Assembly (NCBI GenBank): GCA_947570215.1
Contig: CANOTO010000001.1
Location: forward strand, 100,104 to 164,103
Length of the DNA: 64,000 nt
DNA from: an uncultured Clostridia bacterium
GTDB lineage: Bacteria; Bacillota; Clostridia; Christensenellales; CAG-314
Direction of reading: 5' to 3'
Part shown: positions 35,182 through 43,867 of the stretch, one piece after another
Layout: the number at the start of each line of letters is the position of its first letter
How positions within the stretch are numbered: position 1 is the stretch's first letter
Position numbers and translations under genes: made by a program
The notes under the pieces: model-generated
What the model was told of the DNA's origin: nothing
Seen by the model: only the letters and a program-made list of their open reading frames with translations
Databases searched by the model: none

Positions 35182-36717
35182 TTAGGACTTGTGCTTGTCC
35201 ATATGCAAATATAACTTTTGCAGTTTTTTGTACAGCTTCATATATACGTTTTTGTACAAATCGTCGTAAATCTTAACGTTTTCGGGATTTGGGGTAAAGG
35301 TATCGACGAAACGTACCATATTATCCACCGCATCGTCCACAGTTTTGTACGTCCCGCAGGCGGTAAAGGTAATTATTGCAGCCCCCAACGCACAGGTTTC
35401 GTGCGTTTGAACACGCTTGACGGGTTTATTGAATATATCCGCCGCAATCTGGCAGATAAGATCGCTTTGCGCGCCGCCGCCGGAAACGGTTACGAAGTCT
35501 ATCTTCTGCCGTCCGCGCCTTTCCATACGTTCCAGACCTTCCCTGAGAGCGTAGTCGATGCCTTCGATTATAGCCTTATATACGTGGGCGCGGGTATGCC
35601 AATCGTTAAAGCCGACGATCGATCCCTTTGCTTCGGGATTGGTTAAGCCCGCCTGCCAAAATGGCTGAAGTATCAAGCCGTCGCTGCCCGCGGGAATAGC
35701 GGACATTTCTTCGTTCATCAGTTCTTCAACGCTCTTGCCCGTTTCTTCCGAACGTTTTTCGAGATGCTGAGCGAAATGCTTCTTGAACCAACTTATCATC
35801 CAATATCCGCGGAAAATCTGCACTTCGGGGTTATAGTATTCCTTGACAACCGAAGGATAACTGGGCATAAACGTTTCGGGTTCGAAATACTTCTTGGTAG
35901 AAAACTGAACTGTACTGCTCGTGCCAAAAGATACGCTCGCAACGTTGCGCGCAAGGCAGCCGCCGCCGAGAGTTTCGCAGCTTTTATCCGAGCCGCTGGC
36001 AATGATTTTTAGTCCCGCGGGAAGCCCCGTTTCTTTTGAAACTTCTTCCGACACGGTACCCATAACGTCGCCAGGGTCGCAAAGCGGTATCATTTTGTTT
36101 AGCGGAAGGTTGAAAACAGGGAAAAGCAAGTCGCTCTTTTTAAGCCATTTCTTTCCTTTGTTGCTAAACGGCAAATGCGCTATGGTAGAAGCGTACGAAT
36201 CGACCAAATTGCCTGTAAGCTTGTAATTGAGATATCCGGAAATCAGCGTAACCTTATCTACCTTAGCCCATACTTCCGGCTCGTTGTCCTGAATCCAATT
36301 GGTAAGCACGCGTCCGCGTATGGCATCGATTGTGCGCGACATCCCCACGAGCCCAAACAAAAACCGCTGCTTGGCGGGAAGCTTTTTAGAAATGTCCGCC
36401 GTGCGCATATCGCTCCACAATATACAGTTGCGTACTACGTTACGGTCCTTATCTAACAGAACCGCGGTATCGCGGAATGTGTCCACAGACATTGCGATTA
36501 TTTCCGACATAAGATCGGGGTGCTTGGCGTTTATAGCGTTGGTGATTTCGCACAGCACTTCCCAATACATTTCGGCGGACTGTTCCATATATCCGTTTTC
36601 CTTGGACAAATACGGCTTGTACTTTATTTGCTCTTTACTAAGCAAATTGCCCTTATCGTCGAATATGATTCCGCGCATACTTTGCGTGCCTACGTCGATT
36701 ACCAGTACGTTACTCAT
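35182..36717 (-). CDS. FGGY-family carbohydrate kinase
   Basis: 511 residues. N-terminal DVGTQSMRGIIFD phosphate loop, a middle ASGSDKSCETLGGG region, and C-terminal VTVSGGGAQSDLICQIAADIFNKPV with ALGAA. FGGY kinases phosphorylate glycerol, xylulose, ribulose, erythritol and similar substrates. It is not a standard GlpK; the neighbours make glycerol or a related polyol or ketose plausible. Strong AAGGAG site; 75 bases after the DUF1667 gene. Confidence 0.88.
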   Translation of the reverse strand: MSNVLVIDVGTQSMRGIIFDDKGNLLSKEQIKYKPYLSKENGYMEQSAEMYWEVLCEITNAINAKHPDLMSEIIAMSVDTFRDTAVLLDKDRNVVRNCILWSDMRTADISKKLPAKQRFLFGLVGMSRTIDAIRGRVLTNWIQDNEPEVWAKVDKVTLISGYLNYKLTGNLVDSYASTIAHLPFSNKGKKWLKKSDLLFPVFNLPLNKMIPLCDPGDVMGTVSEEVSKETGLPAGLKIIASGSDKSCETLGGGCLARNVASVSFGTSSTVQFSTKKYFEPETFMPSYPSVVKEYYNPEVQIFRGYWMISWFKKHFAQHLEKRSEETGKSVEELMNEEMSAIPAGSDGLILQPFWQAGLTNPEAKGSIVGFNDWHTRAHVYKAIIEGIDYALREGLERMERRGRQKIDFVTVSGGGAQSDLICQIAADIFNKPVKRVQTHETCALGAAIITFTACGTYKTVDDAVDNMVRFVDTFTPNPENVKIYDDLYKNVYMKLYKKLQKLYLHMDKHKS

Positions 36718-36792
36718 TGTCGTTCTCCTTAAAACGGGTATTGCTTGCAGCGCAACAAACGTCTTTTAGCTTATTAGGATTTTGCAAAACGG

Positions 36793-37140
36793 TTATTCCA
36801 TTTCCGTCGTGGTTATCACGTTGATTTTCGTTCCGCAAACGTCCTTAATTAGAATTGTACCTATGGGAACTTTTTTGTCAAGAGTAAATTCGGATAATAA
36901 ACGAATAAATTTCGAAATTTTTTCCTTAGGAATCTCTCCGTCGGTACGAACGGATACTACCGGATAGTCTGCAACCGTCGTGCGAACGGAGCTGGTAACG
37001 CTCCTTGTAGGGCAGGTAAGCTCCGTCACGGCAAAAATCTCGCCGCGTTTGCACCTTGCGCCTCGGACATTCACTCCGTCAGACGTTTTTTCGACTTGCA
37101 GTCGGCAACCGTTGGGACAGACGATACACACCATTTCCAT
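36793..37140 (-). CDS. DUF1667 protein (GlpB-GlpA associated)
   Basis: 115 residues. Cysteines in CIVCPNGC and a later RCKRGE and TCPTRSV could hold a small iron-sulfur or zinc site. DUF1667 genes typically follow glycerol-3-phosphate-dehydrogenase-like flavoprotein genes in Firmicutes and probably encode an electron-transfer accessory subunit. It starts one base after the stop of the GlpB-like gene, with GGAG inside that gene's end. Confidence 0.88.
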   Translation of the reverse strand: MEMVCIVCPNGCRLQVEKTSDGVNVRGARCKRGEIFAVTELTCPTRSVTSSVRTTVADYPVVSVRTDGEIPKEKISKFIRLLSEFTLDKKVPIGTILIKDVCGTKINVITTTEME

Positions 37141-37141
37141 A

Positions 37142-38377
37142 CTACCACTCCTTCAATTCCATCACAATTTGCTCGGACGATAAATCCGCCTGCGAATAAT
37201 CTATTACTACGCGCTCCATTTCCGGCGGAATCAGTTTTGCAAAGCGTTTGGAAAATATCTCTTTACCGCCTACGGTTACGGTAAGCTGCTGCTTGGACAA
37301 TTCTTCGCTTGCGCGGAAATATGTTATTACGCCGCCGACGTCGGAGTGAACGTCCAACATTTGCGGAACCGCATACAAAAATTTTCCCTTAGTCGTAACG
37401 GGTACGAGCTTGCGCTCTCTCGTCGGTTTACAGGCGTTTTCCCCGGCAGTTTCACCGCTTTCCGAAACGTAATCCACCAGGTCGTTTACGTGTAGGGCAT
37501 TTCCGCAAGCGTACACGTTGTCCGTTAGCGTATGACAATTCTGATCCACAAACGCCCCCTTTGTTTTCGGATCGACACGAACGGACAAATCGTTTGCCAA
37601 CTCGTTTTCGGGTATAAGTCCTACCGCAAGCACTAACGTGTCGCAATTTACTATGCTTTCCGTGCCGGCGATTGGGCGCATTTTGTCGTCAACTCGAGAT
37701 ATCTCGACTTGTTCCAAACGGTTTGAACCGATAACGCGCGTTACGGTGGTAGACAAATGCAGCGGTATATTAAAATCGTATAAGCACTGATGAATGTTAC
37801 GAGTTAATCCTGACGGCGTGGGCTTGGCTTCGTACACGCCGATTACCTGCGCGCCTTCGAGCGTCAAACGCCGCGCCATGATAAGACCGATATCGCCGCT
37901 TCCCAAAATTACCGCTTTACGCCCCGGCATTACGCCCATAATATTTACAAGATTTTGCGCCGAGCCGGCCGTATAAATACCCGAACAGCGGTCGCCTTGT
38001 ATAAATATGCCGTTGCGCGTGCGTTCGCGGCAGCCCGTGGCAAGAATAATCTTGTCGCATTCCGCCGTTCTCACTCCGTCCCGACATACGTAGGTCAGTT
38101 TGTAGCAACCGTCCTTGCACACGTTTGTTACGAAGCTGAACGTACTGACTGTAACGTTCGTTTGCCTAAGCTCCTTTATAAACCTGTGCGCATATTCCGG
38201 TCCCGAAAGCTTTTCGCCGAAGCGTACCACGCCGAAACCGTCGTGAATGCATTGTTTGAGTATTCCGCCCAAACGCGCTTCGCGTTCGATAAGCAATACG
38301 CTCGCGCTTTTACTCGCCCGTATAGCCGCGGCCAATCCGGCAGGACCGCCGCCGATTACAACTATATCGTATTTCAT
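37142..38377 (-). CDS. NAD(P)/FAD-dependent oxidoreductase, GlpB-analogue
   Basis: 411 residues. FAD motif VIGGGPAGLAAAIRA at the start, GCRERTRNGIFIQGDR, a second dinucleotide fold (AVILGSGDIGLIMARRLTLEGAQVIGVYEA) and NVYACGNALHVND near the C-terminus. This type pairs with a GlpA-like dehydrogenase and DUF1667 in anaerobes and likely passes electrons onward. It lies 20 bases after the GlpA-like gene. Confidence 0.85.
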   Translation of the reverse strand: MKYDIVVIGGGPAGLAAAIRASKSASVLLIEREARLGGILKQCIHDGFGVVRFGEKLSGPEYAHRFIKELRQTNVTVSTFSFVTNVCKDGCYKLTYVCRDGVRTAECDKIILATGCRERTRNGIFIQGDRCSGIYTAGSAQNLVNIMGVMPGRKAVILGSGDIGLIMARRLTLEGAQVIGVYEAKPTPSGLTRNIHQCLYDFNIPLHLSTTVTRVIGSNRLEQVEISRVDDKMRPIAGTESIVNCDTLVLAVGLIPENELANDLSVRVDPKTKGAFVDQNCHTLTDNVYACGNALHVNDLVDYVSESGETAGENACKPTRERKLVPVTTKGKFLYAVPQMLDVHSDVGGVITYFRASEELSKQQLTVTVGGKEIFSKRFAKLIPPEMERVVIDYSQADLSSEQIVMELKEW

Positions 38378-38397
38378 CCTATACCCCTGAATACCGA

Positions 38398-40116
38398 TTA
38401 AATTTCCTTGATGTTACCTACCGCAACGTAACTGCCGATGTCGCCCTTGTTAACGTCGGAGTAGGGTACGCCCAGTTCATCCGCAATGGTTTTGACTACC
38501 AGCGGCATACAAAAGCCGCCCTGACAGCGACCCATTCCGGCGCGGACGCGGCGTTTTACTCCGTCGACGGTAGCTACGCCCAGCGGATTGTTTATTGCTT
38601 GCTTTATTTCGCCAAGACTTATTTGCTCGCAGCGGCAAATTATTTTGCCGAAATCGGGATTGCTCTTGATAAGCTCGTCGCGTTGACCGTCGGTTAGGTT
38701 TTTGCAGTTAATCGGCGATATGCGCTTGGGATTATAGTTGGGATTTTCCTTTACTTCCGCGCCCGTCGACCGTAACAGTTCAACGGCTATTTCCGCAACG
38801 TCCACGGAAAAAGCGGGAGCGGCAGTAAGCCCCGGCGACTGTATGCCGGCAACGTGAATAAGGTTTTTTACCTTGGCGCTGTGTTCTATTATAAAATCTT
38901 CTTCGTAGGACGGAGCGCGCACGCCTGCAAAATAAGCTATCACGCCGGAACGTTGCATAGACGGACAGCAGCGCTGCTGTTTTGCAAATACTTCGTCGAT
39001 ATCCGCCGAACAGGTGGACGTATCTTCACGCAAATACGTTTCGCGGGCGTTGGGACCGAGCAATATATTGCCGTCCACCGTTTTGACTATGCCGCCGCCC
39101 TTGGTATTTTTATTCTCTTTTAGAGTTTTAAGCGTAGGCGAAAGGCTTATCGCATTGGACGGGACGCCATTTGCCTTTGGGTCCATAAGCAAATCTACGC
39201 CCTTGCGCGGATGAATGGAAAAATACCTGTCGCCTGCCATTTCCGCCACATTATCGGCAAACACGCCGGCGCAGTTGATTACGCATTTTGCGGTAAACGT
39301 CCCGCGGTTGGTAATTATGCTGGTAATTTGGGTATCGGTATGCTCCATTGACAGTACTGCCGTAGAAAGCGATACGGTAACGCCGTTTTGAACAGCGTTT
39401 TCGGCGTAAGCCACCGTAAGTTTATAAGGCGATACCGCGCCCGTAGTAGATATTTTCATCGCGCCCACCGCAAAATCTTTTACCGTAGGCTCAATCGCGC
39501 AAATTTCTTTTTTTCCGATCATTTTAACGCCCGGTATACCGTGCTTCTTGGCTCGCGTCAGATAACTGCGCCCCAAGAGCTGAATAAACTTAGACGTAAA
39601 TATGACGTACTGCCCCGCGCGTTCGAATTCTACGCCGAGATCGGCGCATACGCGTTCGTACATAGCATTTCCGCGCGTTACGTAGTACAGCTTTTTGCAG
39701 CGGTGTTTGAGATCTATACCCGCGTGCACCATTCCGTCGTTTGCTCCGCTTGCGCCGTGCGCTACGTCGGAATGCTTTTCGCACAGTAATATTTTTAGGT
39801 CGTATTTGGAAAGCTCCCGAGCAACCGCGCATCCGGAAATGCCGCCGCCGATAACTACTACGTCCCATGCTGTTCCGTCGAGCTTATCGTCGTTGACAGC
39901 AGGTAAAATAGGCGAATGCTCCTGTCCGCCAATAAAGCTTATATCGTTTACTACGTGCTTACCGCTATTCTTATCTGCAAACATCTTGCCTGCGGCGACG
40001 ATTTTACTCCAATCGCCGCATTCGCCGACAAGAATTATGCTACGGTCGTTTTCGCTCGCATGCACCTTGATTCCGTACTTTTTATATACTTTTTTTACGG
40101 TTTTAGCCAAATTCAT
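38398..40116 (-). CDS. GlpA-like FAD dehydrogenase with C-terminal [2Fe-2S] domain
   Basis: 572 residues. Residues 1-~75 are an N-terminal extension (IILVGECGDWSKIVAAGKMFADK...) not found in classical GlpA; it may be a BON-like small domain. Then the DAO-type FAD domain (VVVIGGGISGCAVARELSKYD, HGASGANDGMVHAGID) and a C-terminal BFD-like iron-sulfur domain (CRCEQISLGEIKQAI, RRVRAGMGRCQGGFC). GlpA-type enzymes oxidise sn-glycerol 3-phosphate to DHAP with electrons passed through the partner proteins. First gene of the cluster, with an AAGGGG ribosome site. Confidence 0.85.
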   Translation of the reverse strand: MNLAKTVKKVYKKYGIKVHASENDRSIILVGECGDWSKIVAAGKMFADKNSGKHVVNDISFIGGQEHSPILPAVNDDKLDGTAWDVVVIGGGISGCAVARELSKYDLKILLCEKHSDVAHGASGANDGMVHAGIDLKHRCKKLYYVTRGNAMYERVCADLGVEFERAGQYVIFTSKFIQLLGRSYLTRAKKHGIPGVKMIGKKEICAIEPTVKDFAVGAMKISTTGAVSPYKLTVAYAENAVQNGVTVSLSTAVLSMEHTDTQITSIITNRGTFTAKCVINCAGVFADNVAEMAGDRYFSIHPRKGVDLLMDPKANGVPSNAISLSPTLKTLKENKNTKGGGIVKTVDGNILLGPNARETYLREDTSTCSADIDEVFAKQQRCCPSMQRSGVIAYFAGVRAPSYEEDFIIEHSAKVKNLIHVAGIQSPGLTAAPAFSVDVAEIAVELLRSTGAEVKENPNYNPKRISPINCKNLTDGQRDELIKSNPDFGKIICRCEQISLGEIKQAINNPLGVATVDGVKRRVRAGMGRCQGGFCMPLVVKTIADELGVPYSDVNKGDIGSYVAVGNIKEI

Positions 40117-40324
40117 TTCGGTACCCCTTGCCGTCGCCGTTTAATCGCGTAAAAATAATTGCGAAATCGGTTCATTTTAGGTTTAATACTATTATATATT
40201 ACCAAAAGCAAAATTCAATACCGCATTTTTTTGCTTTTGCGAAAACTGTTCATTATTAGAATATGACGGTATTACTCGGAATTTACGCGCAGAAAAAAAG
40301 TTAAATGCTACGGCAAACGACCGT

Positions 40325-40353
40325 TTAACAAAAACAAAATAATATGCTATACT
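40325..40353 (+). promoter_or_regulatory. Promoter of the MATE gene, probably giving a leaderless mRNA
   Basis: TTAACA at 40325-40330 (five of six consensus bases) and TATACT at 40348-40353, 17-base spacer. The expected start of transcription, six to eight bases on, coincides with the ATG at 40360. No ribosome site is present. Confidence 0.65.
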
Positions 40354-40359
40354 GAATAT

Positions 40360-41793
40360 ATGAAACAAGCAACGGAAAACGCCGCGGAACTGCACTATAT
40401 TAAAATGACGGAAACACCTGTAGCAAGATTAGTAATAAGTTTGGGAATACCGACTACTATTTCTATGCTGATAACCAACCTTTACAATATGGCAGACACG
40501 TATTTTGTGGGAACGTTAGGCGAAACGCCGCAAGGAGCCATAGGCGTGCTGTTTACCCTGCAATCGATAATACAAGCCTTTGCGTTTATGTTAGGACACG
40601 GTTCGGGAACGTTCGTTGCAAAAAAACTCGCCGACAAAGACGCTGACAGAGCGAGCGAATACGTGTCGTCGGCGTTTTTCGCAGGCGGAGCGTTCGGTCT
40701 TGTATTTGCCGCAATCGGGCTTGCGGTTCTTGCGCCGTTTATGCGTTTTCTCGGTTCGACGGAAACGATATTGCCGTTTGCCAAGCAGTACGGTATGTGG
40801 GTGCTCATTTCCTGCCCGTTTCTTATCTGTTCCTTGATACTCAATAACTGTCTACGCTACGAAGGCAAAGCGTTTTACGCAATGATAGGGCTGGTTTCGG
40901 GAGCGTTGCTCAATATACTGGGAGATTACGTATTTATAAGCTTGTGCGGAATGGGAGTTTTCGGCGCGGGAATGTCCACTGCTATATCTCAAATAGTAAG
41001 CTTTGTAATATTGATTATTTTTTACGTGACGAAAGCTCAAAGCAAAATAAGCTTCAAAAAAATAAGCAAGAACGCACGACTGTACCTTTCGGTATGCAAG
41101 GTGGGGTTACCGTCTCTTATTCGGCAGGGGCTTAACTCCGTTTCGTCGGGACTGCTTAACAATTTGTCCAAGTTTTACGGCGGACAAATAAGCCCCGAAA
41201 CGGCGGACGCAACTATTGCCGCAATGAGCGTAGTACACCGCTGTTCGTCCTTTATTACCTGCGTAGGTATGGGAATCGGGCAGGGATTACAGCCCGTAGC
41301 ATCCTTCAACTACGAAGCTGAAAAGTATAACCGAGTAAAAAAAGCCCTGCTTATTACTACGGGCATAGGCTTTGCGGTTGTATTTACGATATGCGTACCC
41401 GTATACATCTGGGCGGAAGACGTGATAAGAATTTTTCAAAAAGCCGATGCGGTAATCGAATTCGGCACGCCTGCGCTTAGATACGCGGTTGTAGGCGTGC
41501 TGTTACTGCCTATTTTTACGCCTATAAACATGGTATACCAAAGCATACAAAAAGCTTGGATATCTTCCTTCTTGTCATTGTTGCGTTCGGGGTTGATTTT
41601 TATACCCGTTCTGCTGTTGACAACAAGTATACGGGGGCTTACGGGCATACAGATTTCGCAGCCGATAGCCGACATTATAACGGGACTTATAAGCGTACCG
41701 TTTATTATTTGGTTTATTAAAAAAACGCCGAACGACAAATCGCTCTTAACGAAGAACGACGGCGCAGTAACAGAAGAACGGAACGGAGAATAA
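40360..41793 (+). CDS. MATE-family multidrug/cation efflux transporter
   Basis: 477 residues with twelve predicted membrane segments; start region MTETPVARLVISLGIPTTISMLITNLYNMADTYFVGTLG is typical of the bacterial DinF/NorM-like MATE group. Exports drugs or metabolites using Na+ or H+ gradients. Start at 40360 lacks a ribosome site; a later in-frame ATG at 40405 also lacks one. Three bases separate it from the next gene, so the two form an operon. Confidence 0.92.
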   Translation: MKQATENAAELHYIKMTETPVARLVISLGIPTTISMLITNLYNMADTYFVGTLGETPQGAIGVLFTLQSIIQAFAFMLGHGSGTFVAKKLADKDADRASEYVSSAFFAGGAFGLVFAAIGLAVLAPFMRFLGSTETILPFAKQYGMWVLISCPFLICSLILNNCLRYEGKAFYAMIGLVSGALLNILGDYVFISLCGMGVFGAGMSTAISQIVSFVILIIFYVTKAQSKISFKKISKNARLYLSVCKVGLPSLIRQGLNSVSSGLLNNLSKFYGGQISPETADATIAAMSVVHRCSSFITCVGMGIGQGLQPVASFNYEAEKYNRVKKALLITTGIGFAVVFTICVPVYIWAEDVIRIFQKADAVIEFGTPALRYAVVGVLLLPIFTPINMVYQSIQKAWISSFLSLLRSGLIFIPVLLLTTSIRGLTGIQISQPIADIITGLISVPFIIWFIKKTPNDKSLLTKNDGAVTEERNGE

Positions 41794-41796
41794 CGT

Positions 41797-42921
41797 ATGA
41801 AGGAATTTATTTTACCCGATTTTACTCACAGTAATATTAACGTTTCAGCAACGCTTGCGGAGTTTTTGGGCGCGCCCAACGGCAACGCTACGCTGCCGAT
41901 AATAAAACAGGAGCTTGCAAAAAACTACAAAAACGTGGTTTTCATTTGCTTCGACGGTATGGGCGTGCATCCGTTGTCCGTCAACCTTGCCGAAACGGAC
42001 TTTTTGCGTGCGAACGTCAAGGACGTGCTTACGTCTACTTTTCCGTCCACTACAACATGCGCCACTACGTCGCTTACTACCAACCGCTTGCCGCTCGAAC
42101 ACGGCTGGTTCGGTTGGAGCGTATATTTCGACAAGATTAAACGCAACGTTAATATTTTTCTCGATACCGATTCGTGGACGAACGAAAAGCTGGACGTAAG
42201 CGGAAACTCGCCCCTTGCAGTATTTCCGTATTACTTCGATCGAGCGGACGAAAGCTGCGAATACCAAATCAACACCGTTTTTCCCGTGTTCGTCCAAGTC
42301 GCGCACCCCGAACGTAACGTGGCGTGGAACTTCGATATGGCGACGTTTTTCCGACATATTAAGCAAATATGCGCAAAAGACGGCAAGCAGTTTGTATACG
42401 CATACAACAACGAACCCGACCACTCTATGCACGAAAACGGCGTAGACTGCCCCGCTACGCGGGAAATACTGACGGATATTTCCCGCCGTTTGAAGCAACT
42501 TGCAAAAGAAACGCCCGATACGTTATTTATTGTTACGGCCGACCACGGCATGATAGACGTCGAAGGGTACGTTTACTTGTATCAAGACGAAAAGCTGTAC
42601 GATATGCTGGTTACTTACCCGTACGTTGAGCCGCGCGCGATAGCTTTTAGAGTAAAAGACGGACGAAAGGAAGAATTTGAAAAGTATTTTACGCAAAAAT
42701 ACGGCGAAGACTTTATTTTGTATAAAAGCGAAGAACTTGTAAAACAAGGATTGTTCGGCAACACGGGCGACAAAGCCGAGCTGTTGGGAGATTATATCGC
42801 AATCGGAACATACACGCACAAACAAGCAGTTATTTCGCCGAGCAATTTGCTTTTTAAGGGACACCACACTTCTCTTACCGAAGAAATGCTCGTCCCGCTG
42901 ATAATGATAGGCGATAAATAA
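41797..42921 (+). CDS. Alkaline-phosphatase-superfamily phosphodiesterase/pyrophosphatase
   Basis: 374 residues. The metal and nucleophile region reads FDGMGVHPLSV and TSTFPSTTTCATTSLTTNRLPLEHGWFGW, with the catalytic Thr in TFPSTT. The later metal ligands are in VTADHGMIDVEGY and KGHHTSLTEEM. This fits type I phosphodiesterase/nucleotide pyrophosphatase. No signal peptide, so cytoplasmic. Co-transcribed with the MATE exporter. The natural substrate is unknown. Confidence 0.88.
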   Translation: MKEFILPDFTHSNINVSATLAEFLGAPNGNATLPIIKQELAKNYKNVVFICFDGMGVHPLSVNLAETDFLRANVKDVLTSTFPSTTTCATTSLTTNRLPLEHGWFGWSVYFDKIKRNVNIFLDTDSWTNEKLDVSGNSPLAVFPYYFDRADESCEYQINTVFPVFVQVAHPERNVAWNFDMATFFRHIKQICAKDGKQFVYAYNNEPDHSMHENGVDCPATREILTDISRRLKQLAKETPDTLFIVTADHGMIDVEGYVYLYQDEKLYDMLVTYPYVEPRAIAFRVKDGRKEEFEKYFTQKYGEDFILYKSEELVKQGLFGNTGDKAELLGDYIAIGTYTHKQAVISPSNLLFKGHHTSLTEEMLVPLIMIGDK

Positions 42922-42931
42922 TTAAGAATAA

Positions 42932-42970
42932 AAACGCTTCGATGCGGAATCCGTCCGCGCCGAAGCGTTT
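42932..42970 (+). terminator. Terminator of the MATE/phosphodiesterase operon
   Basis: AAACGCTTCG / CGAAGCGTTT with an inner GCGGA/TCCGC pairing. Another AAACGCTT-core stem. Confidence 0.8.
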
Positions 42971-43200
42971 ATAATTTATTGTTAACATTAAAATTATACA
43001 AAGTCGTTCAATCGAGCAAATCGGCTTCCTTGTCGAACACTATCACGAAGTAACCGATAAAGTCTATGCTTTCGCATTTACATAGCCGTCTACCTTTGTT
43101 TGCGCGGGTTCGGCAATTCTTAATCTTTTGCGAAAGCCTTTACTTTCTTAAAGGACAGTCGGCTTCTCCGTCAAATACCCGTATTTAGAAATTACTTATT
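42971..43200 (-). other. Intergenic region with possible frameshifted gene fragment
   Basis: On the minus strand, frames reading KRLRIAEPAQTKVDGYVNAKA and, shifted, ESIDFIGYFVIVFDKEADLLD-stop adjoin. They look like pieces of a short decayed gene. No family was recognised and no start signal is clear. Confidence 0.3.
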
Positions 43201-43761
43201 CTACTGCTTGTTAAGTTCGTCAAACCACTGCATAAAGTTGCCGAATTGTTTTTCTAACTTTATTTCCAAGCTGTTGTTAAGCATAAAGTAATCAGCTTTG
43301 GCAATCGGTCCGCCCTTTTCGAGATTTTCTATCTCCGCCTTGTCGCGGCTGTCCACCTGCTCGGGAGTAAGCGGACGTACCTCGCGCGAACTCAAACGCT
43401 GCTTGCGAACTCCGCTGTTCGTCACTACTGCAAGCAAAATAAGATTGTCGCCGAGCAGCTCCTTTAATATAACGTACTCCGACCAACTGTACAAACCGTC
43501 GAGAACTATATTTCCGCGAGAAAGCTTGTCTAAAATTTCGTCCTTAAGAAGCAGAGCGAAAGCTCCCATACCGTACTGCTTGCGCAGTCCTTCGCGCATA
43601 ACGCGTTCGTTGGCTTCGTTGACGGGAATGCCTTGCTTTTTCAGTTGCGAAACGGTAACTCCGCCGAAGTACACCTTTTCCCAGCCGAGTTGTTCGAAAT
43701 ATCCGCACAAAACGCTTTTGCCCGAACCGCACATTCCAACTACCGCAACAGCTTTATTCAT
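43201..43761 (-). CDS. P-loop kinase of adenylate/dephospho-CoA-kinase type
   Basis: 186 residues from the ATG at 43761, supported by AAGGAG 8 bases upstream. Walker A VVGMCGSGKSVL at the start, GGVTVSQLKKQG, GNIVLDGLYSWSEY as a Walker B-like region and an Arg-rich lid (RLSSREVRPLTPEQVDSRDKAEI). Related to AAA-family nucleotide kinases whose substrates are mostly undefined; it is not a canonical CoaE or Adk. Single gene. Confidence 0.75.
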   Translation of the reverse strand: MNKAVAVVGMCGSGKSVLCGYFEQLGWEKVYFGGVTVSQLKKQGIPVNEANERVMREGLRKQYGMGAFALLLKDEILDKLSRGNIVLDGLYSWSEYVILKELLGDNLILLAVVTNSGVRKQRLSSREVRPLTPEQVDSRDKAEIENLEKGGPIAKADYFMLNNSLEIKLEKQFGNFMQWFDELNKQ

Positions 43762-43867
43762 TTGTTCCGCTCCTTGACGCTTAATGAACGCCCCTAACGT
43801 ATAGATTACATTAAAAAAGCAAATAAAGCAAGTAAACAAACGCGATTATTCGTCGAATTTTATCGCG

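Noticed and set aside
43201..43761. Calling this gene dephospho-CoA kinase (coaE)
   Set aside because: The P-loop and lid are similar, but the CoaE motifs for CoA binding are not evident and the usual neighbours are absent.
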